A DNA stretch of 64,000 nucleotides, from the NCBI RefSeq assembly GCF_031157275.1, contig NZ_JAVIFW010000033.1, positions 1 through 64,000 on the forward strand. The letters are read 5' to 3'. Under the pieces are notes generated by a model. The model made no database searches, was not told the origin of the DNA, and worked only from the letters and a program-made list of their open reading frames with translations. The stretch comes from Streptomyces sp. LHD-70 (GTDB lineage Bacteria > Actinomycetota > Actinomycetes > Streptomycetales > Streptomycetaceae). Both the position numbers and the translations under genes were made by a program. Below are positions 8,174-16,271 of this stretch, piece after piece. The number at the start of each line of letters is the position of its first letter. Within the stretch, counting starts at the first letter, position 1.

Positions 8174-9814
8174 TCAGTCGACGGTGACGACGACGGACGG
8201 CCAGCCACTGGCCCCGTCGGGGACGGTGCCGGTGCGCTTCTCGGTCTGCACGTCGCCGCCGCGTTCGGTGGCGCGGGCGGTCAGGGTGTGGCTGCCGGGC
8301 GTCGCTTTCCAGGCGAAGGACCACTGGCGCCAGGTGTCGATGTTCGCTTCGGCGGCGAGTTCGGCGTCCTGCCAGGGGCCGTCGTCGACGCGTACCTGCA
8401 CTCGGTCGATGCCACGGTGCTGGGCCCAGGCCACCCCGGCCACCATCACCGTGCCGCGCTTCAGCCGGACCAGGGGTTGGGGCGTGTCGATGCGGCTCTG
8501 CGTCTTGATCGGCGCCTTCTCGGCCCAGTCCCGCTTTACCCAGTACGCGTCGTAGTCGGCGAAGGTGGTGAGCTCGATGTCCTCGATCCATTTGCATGCC
8601 GATACGTAGCCGTAGAGGCCGGGGACGAGCATCCGGACCGGGAAGCCGTGCGTGAACGGCAGCGGCTGTCCGTTCATCCCCACGACGAGCATCGCGTCCC
8701 GGCCGTCCATGACGGTCTCTACGGGCGTGCCGAGTGTCATGCCGTCCACGGAACGTGAGACGAGCTGATCGGCGGGACCGCCCTTGGACGGCGGGCGTAC
8801 GCCGGCTTCGGAGAGAACGTCGGCCAGTCGCACGCCGAGCCACCGCGCATTGCCGACGTAGGGGCCGCCGACCTCATTGGACACGCAGGTCAGGGTGATG
8901 TCGCGCTCGATCAGTTCGCGCTGCAGAAGGTCGTCGAAGGTGAGGGTGACCGGGCGGGAGACGCCCTTCCCGTGGATGCGCAGGCGCCAGGTGTCGGCGT
9001 TGACCTTCGGTACCACCAGAGCGGTGTCGACACGGTAGAAGGCCTTGTTCGACGTCGTGAACGCACTGATGCCCGGAGTTGCGAGCTGCGTGCCGGCGGG
9101 CAGCGCAGGCGCCGGGGACGCGGGAGCGGGCAGTCGCACCGCCTTCCGGGAGGCGATCGCCGCCTGGGACACATTGCCGGTGAGATGGCGGCCGAGCGCC
9201 CCGATACCGACGGACGCAGCGGCGGCCCCGACAGCGGCCATCACGAACCCGCGCCGGTCCCACCCGGCGCCGTGGTCCGGCCCCGAGCCCTGGTCCGGCC
9301 CGGCGTCTTGGTCCGCCCCGGCCGCCTGGTCGGACCCCGTATCCGCGCGGCCGGGGCGTGCGGACACGGTCAGCCGTCCGATGAGGAAGTAGAGCAAAGC
9401 CGCGCCCACCACCGCACCCGCCACGGAGGGCAGCGCATCGGCGAACCCCGACGCATCGGGTCGCGTCACGGCGGCGGCCCCACCGATCACACCGAAGAGC
9501 AGCACACCCGCCGCACCGGCCCGCCGGAACCGCAACGCCAGGACACCCAGTACGAGAGCCAGCACCGCCAAAGTGGCGACGATCCCCAGCTGGAGAACCG
9601 CCTTGTCGTTCTCGCCGAAATGGCGGATCGCCCAGTCCTTGACGGGAGTTGGGGTCCGGTCGATGGCAGCCCCGCCGACGGCCGTGATCGGCCCGGCCTC
9701 GGGACGGACTGCGGCGGACACCAACTGCGCGACAGCGAGGGCCGCGAATCCCGCGAGCAGACCACTCAACGCGCCGAGCGGCAGCCGGACCCAGAGTTTC
9801 GGTGTTGTCGTCAC
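8174..9814 (-). CDS. Membrane-anchored molybdopterin-dependent sulfite oxidase-family enzyme
   Basis: About 546 residues. The N-terminal 150 residues contain roughly four hydrophobic segments. A linker carries an acidic repeat of (D)Q(A/G)xG units, and a tract ending RRGFVMAAVGAAAASVG resembles a Tat-type signal. The oxidoreductase molybdopterin domain follows, with the Mo-ligand cysteine in TLTCVSNEVGG near residue 309, and a C-terminal Mo-cofactor dimerisation domain. The family oxidises sulfite or reduces S/N-oxides. It could be a sulfite dehydrogenase, which would suit the sulfite-releasing island elsewhere in the window, but that link is inference. The GTG at 9814 is the best start; upstream in-frame sequence consists of translated tandem repeats. 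It is divergent from a fasciclin gene. Confidence 0.85.
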   Translation of the reverse strand: MTTTPKLWVRLPLGALSGLLAGFAALAVAQLVSAAVRPEAGPITAVGGAAIDRTPTPVKDWAIRHFGENDKAVLQLGIVATLAVLALVLGVLALRFRRAGAAGVLLFGVIGGAAAVTRPDASGFADALPSVAGAVVGAALLYFLIGRLTVSARPGRADTGSDQAAGADQDAGPDQGSGPDHGAGWDRRGFVMAAVGAAAASVGIGALGRHLTGNVSQAAIASRKAVRLPAPASPAPALPAGTQLATPGISAFTTSNKAFYRVDTALVVPKVNADTWRLRIHGKGVSRPVTLTFDDLLQRELIERDITLTCVSNEVGGPYVGNARWLGVRLADVLSEAGVRPPSKGGPADQLVSRSVDGMTLGTPVETVMDGRDAMLVVGMNGQPLPFTHGFPVRMLVPGLYGYVSACKWIEDIELTTFADYDAYWVKRDWAEKAPIKTQSRIDTPQPLVRLKRGTVMVAGVAWAQHRGIDRVQVRVDDGPWQDAELAAEANIDTWRQWSFAWKATPGSHTLTARATERGGDVQTEKRTGTVPDGASGWPSVVVTVD

Positions 9815-9945
9815 GGCTCGATTCGAACCCGGTGCACACGATCCGCGCCTGCCGACGGGCCAGGGCCCACCCTCATGCCACGCGCGCGCCCACTCGCCTG
9901 ACGTATCCGCAGGGGCGAGGGACAACGGGCCCGGCGCTGGGGGAA

Positions 9946-10023
9946 GGTGCTCTCGCTCAAGGTGTTTTCGCTGGCCGCAACGGTGTTTTCGCTGGTCGCG
10001 ACGGTGTTTTCGCTGGTCGCGAC
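9946..10023. repeat. Tandem 21-bp repeat upstream of the fasciclin gene
   Basis: Three abutting 21-base units at 9961, 9982 and 10003. The last two are identical and the first differs at two positions. The unit begins GGTGTTTTCGCTGG. A shortened degenerate copy precedes them (GGTGCTCTCGCTCAA, 9946-9960). The array lies in the 395-base divergent intergenic region between the oxidoreductase and fasciclin genes, where both promoters should be. Two turns of DNA per unit would place repeated binding sites on one face of the helix. Confidence 0.8.
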
Positions 10024-10209
10024 GCTCCACATGCGTGGCACACCCCGCCTGGTTAGGCTGTGGGAGCGAGCCTGGATCACGGTTGGCGCAGTGCCTGCTG
10101 CGGGGGACGCCGAAATCCGGGCGCGGCGCGAGGCCCGTCGGCCCGCGTCCCACTTCCCCGGGGCCTGACGATTACGTCGGCCCAACCCCACTCCCGGGAG
10201 GAACCTCCC

Positions 10210-10776
10210 ATGAGCACCCTTGGCCTTTCCCGGGCGTCGGTGGCTGCCGCCGCTGCCCTCGCACTCTCCCTGAGCCTCGCCGGTCCAGCGGCCGGCGCCG
10301 CCAACGAACCGTACGGGCCCGCATGTTCGTCCCTGCCGACGGAAGGCGAAGGCAGCGCCACGGGCATGGCCGACGACCCCGTCGCGACAGCCGCGTCGAA
10401 CAACCCGGAACTGTCCACTCTCGTAACCGCCGTCAAGAAGGCCGGTCTTGTGGACACCCTCAACAACGCCAAGAACATCACGGTGTTCGCGCCGACCAAC
10501 GATGCGTTCGCGAAGGTCCCCAAGGCGGACCTGGACAAACTGCTCGCCGACAAGGAGCAGTTGACGAAGGTGCTGACCTACCACGTCGTGGGCGAGAAGA
10601 TCACCCCGGACAAGCTGGCGGACGGCTCGTTCAAGACCCTGGAGGGCGGCACCCTCACCACCTCGGGTTCGGACATGAAGTACAAGGTGAACGACTCGGC
10701 GAACATCGTGTGCGGTGACGTGGCGACAGCAAACGCGACGGTGAACCTGATCGACACCGTACTGATGCCGAAGTAG
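10210..10776 (+). CDS. Secreted fasciclin (FAS1) domain protein
   Basis: 188 residues: an Ala-rich signal peptide (about 1-32), then one FAS1 domain with the conserved segments LSTLVTAVKKAGLVDTLNN, NITVFAPTNDAFAKVP and VLTYHVVGEKI. FAS1 domains mediate cell-surface or matrix adhesion. GGGAGG sits 8 bases before the ATG. It is divergent from the sulfite-oxidase-type enzyme, a pairing I believe recurs in Streptomyces, though I cannot verify that here. It is followed by a tandem repeat array and a strong terminator. Confidence 0.9.
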   Translation: MSTLGLSRASVAAAAALALSLSLAGPAAGAANEPYGPACSSLPTEGEGSATGMADDPVATAASNNPELSTLVTAVKKAGLVDTLNNAKNITVFAPTNDAFAKVPKADLDKLLADKEQLTKVLTYHVVGEKITPDKLADGSFKTLEGGTLTTSGSDMKYKVNDSANIVCGDVATANATVNLIDTVLMPK

Positions 10777-10782
10777 AGCCGA

Positions 10783-10847
10783 ATCGGCCTGTTGGATCGG
10801 CCTGTTGGATCGGCCTGGTGGGACGACCTGTTGGATCGACCTGTTGG
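10783..10847. repeat. Five tandem 13-bp repeats after the fasciclin gene
   Basis: Five abutting 13-base units with consensus ATCGGCCTGTTGG (at 10783, 10796, 10809, 10822 and 10835), with one or two changes in the third, fourth and fifth copies. The array starts seven bases after the TAG stop and ends shortly before the terminator, so it is probably transcribed as part of the 3' untranslated region. Confidence 0.85.
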
Positions 10848-10881
10848 GAAGACAACTGGCCACCTCCGGTTGCCTGTTCAG

Positions 10882-10929
10882 GCGCGGCGGAGCCCCGAAG
10901 GCTTGGATGCCTTCGGGGCTCCGCCGCGC
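10882..10929 (+). terminator. Strong terminator hairpin
   Basis: Perfect 21-bp GC-rich stem (left arm begins GCGCGGCGGAGCCCC) with a 6-base loop TTGGAT, without a U tract, the usual form in Streptomyces. It ends the fasciclin transcript. Confidence 0.8.
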
Positions 10930-11024
10930 TGCAGTGGGCTCTCAGGACGGCGACGTCCGGGACCTTGACGCGGAGTGGTCTGAACCACTTACCGTGTCGG
11001 CCTCGATCCCACGTGGAGGTTCCC

Positions 11025-13049
11025 ATGCCGAGAACCCGCAGGACGGCCTGTCTGGTCACCGGACTGGCTGTCGCCGGGCTGCTCGCCCCCGCCGCGCCGT
11101 CGGTGGCCGAGACGAAGCACGACCCCCCGATCCCTGCCCTCACCCCGCAGCCCCAGAAGCTGGACGCCAACGGGCGCGCCCTCGAAGTACCCCGAACCGT
11201 CCGTCTGGCGCTCGGTGACGACGTGGACGAGCCCACGCGTGAGCTCGTCACCGGCACGCTGAGGGAGGCGGGAGCCAAGAGGATCGAAGAAGTCGACCTC
11301 GCCGAAGCCGAAGCCGAAGCCGAAGCCGAAACCGCAGCCGCAGCAGATTCTGAAGCTGCATCGGATTCCGAAGCCCGCAGCCTCACCGTCATCGTCGGCT
11401 CCACCCGTGACAACAACGTTGTCAGCGCCCTCGAGGACGCCGGTGGCCAGGACCCGGGGGAGCACGCCGAGGGCTACGCGTTGGCGACGTCCGCCAAGTC
11501 CGGCACCGCCGTTCTCGCCGGCGTCGACGCGGACGGCACGTACTACGCGGCCCAGACCCTCAAGCAACTGACGCGGGACCGCTCCATCGCCGGTGTCTCC
11601 GTCACCGACCATCCGACGATGGCCCTGCGCGGCGGGATCGAGGGCTTCTACGGCTCGCCCTGGACGCACGAAGAGCGCATGGACCAACTCGCGTTCTACG
11701 GCGACGTCAAGATGAACACGTACATCTACGCGCCGAAGGACGACCCCTACCACCGCGAGAAGTGGCGCGAGCCATACCCGGCGGACAAGCTGGCCGAACT
11801 CGGCGAGCTCGTCCGGCAGGCCACGGACCACCACGTCCGCTTCACGTTCGCCGTCTCGCCGGGCGAGTCGATCTGCTTCAGCGACGCAGCCGACCTGAAG
11901 GCCCTCGAGGCCAAGCTGCGTTCGATGTACGACCTGGGCGTGCGCAGCTTCTCCGTACCCCTCGACGACATCCAGTACGGCGAGTGGAACTGCGACGCCG
12001 ACCAGGCGAAGTACGGCGATCCCGGCCAAGAGGGCGCGGGCAAGGCGCAGGTCGAACTCCTCAACAGCGTCCAGGAGTTCCTCGCCGGCCTGGACGGCAC
12101 GAAGCCGCTCCAGATGGTGCCCACCGAGTACTGGGACGCCAAGGACACGGCCTACAAGACGCAGATCCGGGAGAACCTCGACCCCGACGTCGAGATCATG
12201 TGGACCGGCCCGGACGTCGTACCGTTCGAGATCACCCGCGACGCGGCCGCCGCCGCCGAGAAGGTCTGGGGACGCAAGGTCTTCCTCTGGGACAACTACC
12301 CGGTCAACGACTTCGGCCAGAGCGCGGGACGGCTCCACCTGGCGCCCTACGACAAGCGCGAGGCCGGGCTCGAGCAGGAGCTGTCCGGCATCGTCCTCAA
12401 CCCGATGAACCAGGCCGCCGCTTCGAAGGTGGCCCTGTACGGCGGCGCCGACTTCAGCTGGAACACCGCCGACTACGACGCCCGGCGCGCCTGGCGGGCG
12501 TCCGCCTCGTATCTCGCCGACGGCTCGCCCGACACGGTGAAGGCGCTCCTTGCCTTCTTCGACACCCAGCACTACGGCTCGACGTTCACCGACCCGCCCA
12601 AGCCCTGGCAGCCGCAGGCGCCCGAACTCGACCGCAGGCTGGCCGAGTTCAAGACCGCGTGGGCCGACAGCGACGGTGACGGCGACGGCGACGGCGACGG
12701 CGACCGCAGCAAGGCCCTGCGCGAACTGCGGGACTACGCCGACCTGCTGGCCGGTGCCCCGGAGCAGATCCGCAGCGGGGTGTCCGACGCGGGCTTCGTC
12801 GCGGACAGCGAACCCTGGCTGAAGTCACTCGACCTCTGGGGCGACGCCCTCCTTGCCACCCTCGACGGCCTCGAGGCCCGGGCGGAAGGCGACGACGCAC
12901 AGGCCGAGAAGCACTTCGCGTCCTCCGCGAAACTCGCCGAGAAGGCCGCAGCCGTCATGCCCGACGAGGGTGAGACCCGCCCGGAGGGCCCGATCAAGGT
13001 CGCGGACGGCGTCCTGGACACCTTCCTGACGGACGCGCCCAAGCTCTAA
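11025..13049 (+). CDS. Secreted GH84 beta-N-acetylglucosaminidase
   Basis: 674 residues. Signal peptide about 1-30, an N-terminal GH84/GH20-type b domain (PQPQKLDANG, then residues to about 190), and a catalytic barrel beginning with the GH84 hallmark RGGIEGFYGSPWTHEER near 202. The adjacent catalytic aspartates are in FSVPLDDIQYG (about 313-314), as in bacterial NagJ and human O-GlcNAcase. The enzyme should remove terminal GlcNAc from glycoproteins or glycans outside the cell. Two low-complexity tracts, (EA)n near 90 and (DG)n near 550, come from hexanucleotide repeats and look like slippage-prone linkers. The ATG has GGAGG 8 bases upstream. A GH20 hexosaminidase gene follows. Confidence 0.9.
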   Translation: MPRTRRTACLVTGLAVAGLLAPAAPSVAETKHDPPIPALTPQPQKLDANGRALEVPRTVRLALGDDVDEPTRELVTGTLREAGAKRIEEVDLAEAEAEAEAETAAAADSEAASDSEARSLTVIVGSTRDNNVVSALEDAGGQDPGEHAEGYALATSAKSGTAVLAGVDADGTYYAAQTLKQLTRDRSIAGVSVTDHPTMALRGGIEGFYGSPWTHEERMDQLAFYGDVKMNTYIYAPKDDPYHREKWREPYPADKLAELGELVRQATDHHVRFTFAVSPGESICFSDAADLKALEAKLRSMYDLGVRSFSVPLDDIQYGEWNCDADQAKYGDPGQEGAGKAQVELLNSVQEFLAGLDGTKPLQMVPTEYWDAKDTAYKTQIRENLDPDVEIMWTGPDVVPFEITRDAAAAAEKVWGRKVFLWDNYPVNDFGQSAGRLHLAPYDKREAGLEQELSGIVLNPMNQAAASKVALYGGADFSWNTADYDARRAWRASASYLADGSPDTVKALLAFFDTQHYGSTFTDPPKPWQPQAPELDRRLAEFKTAWADSDGDGDGDGDGDRSKALRELRDYADLLAGAPEQIRSGVSDAGFVADSEPWLKSLDLWGDALLATLDGLEARAEGDDAQAEKHFASSAKLAEKAAAVMPDEGETRPEGPIKVADGVLDTFLTDAPKL

Positions 13050-13105
13050 GGGCCAAGCTCTAGGGGCCAAGCTCTAGGGGCCAAGCTCCAGGGCCCAGGC
13101 TCCAG
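13050..13105. repeat. Tandem 14-bp repeat starting at the GH84 stop codon
   Basis: Four abutting 14-base units with consensus GGGCCAAGCTCTAG (at 13050, 13064, 13078 and 13092). The first two are identical, the third has one change and the last is degenerate. The end of the coding region itself (CCAAGCTCTAA, 13039-13049) is a partial copy, so the repeat appears to be an amplification of the gene's own last codons. Confidence 0.85.
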
Positions 13106-13110
13106 GTCCA

Positions 13111-13148
13111 CGCGCGGCGGGCTGCGCTGAGATGCGGCCCGCCGCGCG
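13111..13148 (+). terminator. Terminator hairpin
   Basis: Perfect 12-bp stem (CGCGCGGCGGGC with its complement) and a 14-base loop just after the tandem repeats. It probably ends the GH84 transcript. Confidence 0.6.
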
Positions 13149-13300
13149 GATCACGGCAACACATCCGATGGCTCCGATGAATGTGTGGAGGCGATAGGTG
13201 CGAAGGTCCAAATGTGCAACCGACAGCGCGCGAAAGTCCAAGCTTTCAGCGCGACCGCTGCATTGACGCCCCTTCCGTACCGCTTGAATCATCGGACCTC

Positions 13301-15208
13301 ATGGCAGATGCTCGCTCCCTCTTCAAGCCCGGACCACGGTTGCGCCGCCGTCGCCTCGCAGCCGTCGCCACCGCCCTGCTCCTCGCCGCACCCCTCCCGG
13401 CGGCACAGGCCGCACCGTCGACACCGGAACCACCACCCCGCACCATCCCCGCCCTCTCCAACTGGACACCGGGCAAGGAGAGTTACCGGTACGAGGACGG
13501 GACCCGTCTGGTCGCCCGCAGCGCCCCGGCCCGGCGCGTCGCCACCACGCTCGCCGAAGATCTCGGCGCCGCGGGCAAGGGCACCCCACCCGTCGTCGAC
13601 GGCGCCGCGCGCCCCGGCGACATCGTGATCGGCGTCGACTCCACACGCACCCGCCTCGGCGCCGAAGGCTACGAACTCCACTCAGGCACCCGCCTGACGA
13701 TCACCGGGGCCGACGAGACCGGAGCCTTCTACGGCACTCGCACCCTCCTCCAACTGCTCACCCAGGGGAACCAGGTCCCGGCCGGGCGGACCATCGACGT
13801 ACCCCGGTACAAGGAGCGCGGCGTCGGCGTCTGCGCCTGCTACATCCACATCACCACGGACTGGCTGGAGAACCTCGTCCGCGAGATGGCCTTCCGCAAG
13901 CAGAACCAGCTCCTGCTCGAGCTGAAGGTGAAGAGCGACCAGCACCCGGAGGCCAACTCCTGGGGCTACTACACCAGGTCCGAGCTGCGCCGCCTCGTAG
14001 CCCTCGGCGAGAAGTACCACGTCACCATCGTTCCGGAGATCAACTCCCCGGGCCACATGGACCCCTGGCTGGAGAACCGGCCCGACCTGCAACTCGCCGA
14101 CTCCGACGGCAAGTTGCAGCCCTCACGGCTCGACATCACCCAGGACGCGTCCTTCGACTACTACACGAGCCTGATCGACGAGTACGCGGAGGTGTTCCCC
14201 ACCACGTCCTGGCACATGGGCGCCGACGAGTACATGCTCGGCTCCGACTTCGCCAAGTACCCGCAGATCCTCGCGTACGCGAAGAAGAAGTACGGCGAGA
14301 ACGCCACCCCGCAGGACGCCTTCATCGACTTCGTCAACCGCGTCCACGCCTACACGGCGAAGAAGGGCAAGCGCCTGCGCATCTGGAACGACGGCCTGAC
14401 CGGCGCCAACACCGTACCCGTGGCGGCCGGGACGACCGTCGAGCACTGGCTCGACGTCCCGACCAAACCCAGCGAACTCCGCGCCCAGGGCCACCCGTTG
14501 ATGAACGCCGCGTACTCCCTCTATCTCGTCCGCGGCGGCTTCCACACCAACACCCGGAAGCTGTACGACGAGCAGTGGGACCCGCGCTCCTTCGAGGGCG
14601 AGAAGCTGGCCTCGCGCGACGGGATCACCGGCGCGAAGATCAGCCTGTGGCCCGACAACGGGCGCGGCGAGACCGAGAACGAGGTCGCGTCCGCCATGGC
14701 AGCTCCGCTGAACCACATCGCCCAGGTGACCTGGGGTGACGCACACCCCGACCCGACCTACGCCGAGTTCACCGAGCGCGCCGGGACCATCGGCCACGCG
14801 CCCGGCGTACGGGACCTGACGCAGGTGCCGGTCACCGACGGAACGTACACACTGCGCGACACCAAGGGCGCCACGAAGCCCGCCGACTTCGAGATCCGGC
14901 GCACCGCCGACGGCTACGTCACGTTGAAGGCCACCGCGGGCGGTGGGTGCCTGGAGACCCGCAGCGGCAAGCTCACCCTCAACGTCCCACTGCAGCCGGG
15001 GACCGCCGTCACCGAGGAGACGTGCGACGCGAAGAACACCCTGCAGCGGTGGCGGTTGACGAAAACGGCCGCAGGCTATCGCCTCACCAACGCGATCACG
15101 CAGATGGCCGCGCATGTCACGGACGACGGACGGATCGTGCAGTACCCGGCCGATCAACAGGAGCCCGCTGTATGGACGTTGACCGCTCGGAAGACTGCCA
15201 AGTCCTGA
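13301..15208 (+). CDS. Secreted GH20 beta-N-acetylhexosaminidase with C-terminal beta-trefoil-like domain
   Basis: 635 residues. Basic N-terminus and signal peptide (about 1-39), a GH20b domain (to about 165), then the GH20 barrel with the catalytic Asp-Glu pair in WHMGADEYM (about 306-307), the active-site segment PEINSPGHMDPW, and WNDG and ISLWPDN. The last 120 residues (GGGCLETRSGKLTL, LQRWRL) look like a ricin-type lectin or RICIN-like fold. It hydrolyses terminal GlcNAc or GalNAc from glycans or chitin oligomers. The ATG at 13301 is selected because the signal peptide starts there; the ribosome site is weak. It follows the GH84 gene and its terminator, so it probably has its own promoter. 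Confidence 0.9.
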   Translation: MADARSLFKPGPRLRRRRLAAVATALLLAAPLPAAQAAPSTPEPPPRTIPALSNWTPGKESYRYEDGTRLVARSAPARRVATTLAEDLGAAGKGTPPVVDGAARPGDIVIGVDSTRTRLGAEGYELHSGTRLTITGADETGAFYGTRTLLQLLTQGNQVPAGRTIDVPRYKERGVGVCACYIHITTDWLENLVREMAFRKQNQLLLELKVKSDQHPEANSWGYYTRSELRRLVALGEKYHVTIVPEINSPGHMDPWLENRPDLQLADSDGKLQPSRLDITQDASFDYYTSLIDEYAEVFPTTSWHMGADEYMLGSDFAKYPQILAYAKKKYGENATPQDAFIDFVNRVHAYTAKKGKRLRIWNDGLTGANTVPVAAGTTVEHWLDVPTKPSELRAQGHPLMNAAYSLYLVRGGFHTNTRKLYDEQWDPRSFEGEKLASRDGITGAKISLWPDNGRGETENEVASAMAAPLNHIAQVTWGDAHPDPTYAEFTERAGTIGHAPGVRDLTQVPVTDGTYTLRDTKGATKPADFEIRRTADGYVTLKATAGGGCLETRSGKLTLNVPLQPGTAVTEETCDAKNTLQRWRLTKTAAGYRLTNAITQMAAHVTDDGRIVQYPADQQEPAVWTLTARKTAKS

Positions 15209-15246
15209 AGGCCGGGCGTACGGCCGCCAGTTGCGGGGGTCGTCAG

Positions 15247-15280
15247 GCGGTGACCACGGCGAGCGTGACCTGGTCACCGC
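15247..15280. terminator. Possible bidirectional terminator
   Basis: Perfect 10-bp stem (GCGGTGACCA with its complement) with a 14-base loop, between the convergent GH20 and sigma-factor genes. Confidence 0.45.
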
Positions 15281-15322
15281 AAGGCCGCAGCATTCCGGTG
15301 CGCGGCATTCCGATGGCTCCGG

Positions 15323-16261
15323 TCACCACGCGTCGATGACCGGAGTCTCGGGTCCGTGCCGCCGCCAGGCCGCACCGAGCCGCGCGAGCCGGTCAGCGGC
15401 GGCGATGCCCTGCAGGCCCGCGACCTTGCCGTCACTGACGTCGAACACCACGGCGCCCACGACCCGCTCGTCGACCACCGCGATGACCGCCGGGGACCCG
15501 TTGACCCACGCGATATGCAACGCGGGCGAGCCACCGGCGAGCCGCCGCTTCGCCGGCGTGGCCCTGAACCCGGCCCGCACAAAGGAGGCGACCCGCTCAC
15601 GCGTCGTGTACCGCAGCAGCCGCTTGGCCCGCCCGGCGCCGTCCGACACCGCCGTCACATCGTCGGTGAGCAGCGCCACCAGCCGCTCGGTGCGCCCCGA
15701 CACGGCGGCGGAGAGGAACTCCTCGACCACCCGGCGCGCGGACGCGGGGTCGGCCTCGCCGCCACGGCGACGCTCGGCGGCCACCCGGCTCCGGGCCCGG
15801 TGCACATGCTGCTGGCTCCCGGACTCGCTGATGTCGAGGATCCCGGCGATCTCGGCATGGCTGTACGAGAAGGCCTCACGCAGGACGTAGACAGCCCGCT
15901 CGACGGGCGAGAGCCGCTCCAGGAGCAGCAGTACGGCCAAGGACACCGACTCACGCTGCACGAAAGTGTCGGCGGGGCCGAGCATCGGATCACCATCGAG
16001 CAGCGGCTCGGGCAGCCAGGCACCCGCCACCCGCTCGTGGCGCGCCTGCGCAGAGCGCAGCCGGTCGAGGCAGAGACGGGTGACGACCTTGGTCAGCCAC
16101 GCCTCCGGCACCTCGACCCGTTCGCGGTCCGCGGCCTGCCAGCGCAGGAACGTGTCCTGCACGGCGTCCTCCGCGTCGGCGGCCGAGCCGAGCAGACGGT
16201 AGGCGAGCGAGGCGAGCCGGCCCCGGCTCGCCTCGAACCGATCGATGTCCGCACTGTCCAT
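15323..16261 (-). CDS. ECF RNA polymerase sigma factor with SnoaL-like C-terminal domain (SigJ type)
   Basis: About 312 residues. Sigma region 2 (LASLAYRLLGSAADAEDAVQDTFLRW), region 4 (LSPVERAVYVLREAFSYSHAEIAGIL) and a C-terminal SnoaL-like extension of about 110 residues (VVEEFLSAAVSGRTERLVALL). This architecture is that of ECF41-related factors. The extension ends with GIAAADRLARL where ECF41 proteins have NPDKL, so it is a divergent member. Its start lies 11 bases inside the end of the upstream flavoprotein gene's transcript region, so the two are probably cotranscribed. No clear ribosome site is visible, and an in-frame ATG at 16291 is an alternative start. No anti-sigma gene is present; in this class the C-terminal domain does that job. 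Confidence 0.85.
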   Translation of the reverse strand: MDSADIDRFEASRGRLASLAYRLLGSAADAEDAVQDTFLRWQAADRERVEVPEAWLTKVVTRLCLDRLRSAQARHERVAGAWLPEPLLDGDPMLGPADTFVQRESVSLAVLLLLERLSPVERAVYVLREAFSYSHAEIAGILDISESGSQQHVHRARSRVAAERRRGGEADPASARRVVEEFLSAAVSGRTERLVALLTDDVTAVSDGAGRAKRLLRYTTRERVASFVRAGFRATPAKRRLAGGSPALHIAWVNGSPAVIAVVDERVVGAVVFDVSDGKVAGLQGIAAADRLARLGAAWRRHGPETPVIDAW

Positions 16262-16271
16262 GCGCAGCAGC

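Noticed and set aside
8174-9814. Sulfite oxidase as a proven part of the taurine island
   Set aside because: It is about 24 kb away with its own divergent partner. A functional link is possible but not shown by the sequence.
9815-9840. T-arm-like sequence GGGTTCGAATC suggesting a tRNA or attachment site
   Set aside because: The flanking bases do not form a 5-bp T stem and no acceptor, D or anticodon arms can be found. It is the leader of the oxidoreductase gene.
9811-10863. Minus-strand frame of 350 codons across the fasciclin gene
   Set aside because: It runs through two tandem-repeat arrays and a terminator, opposite a well-supported secreted protein.
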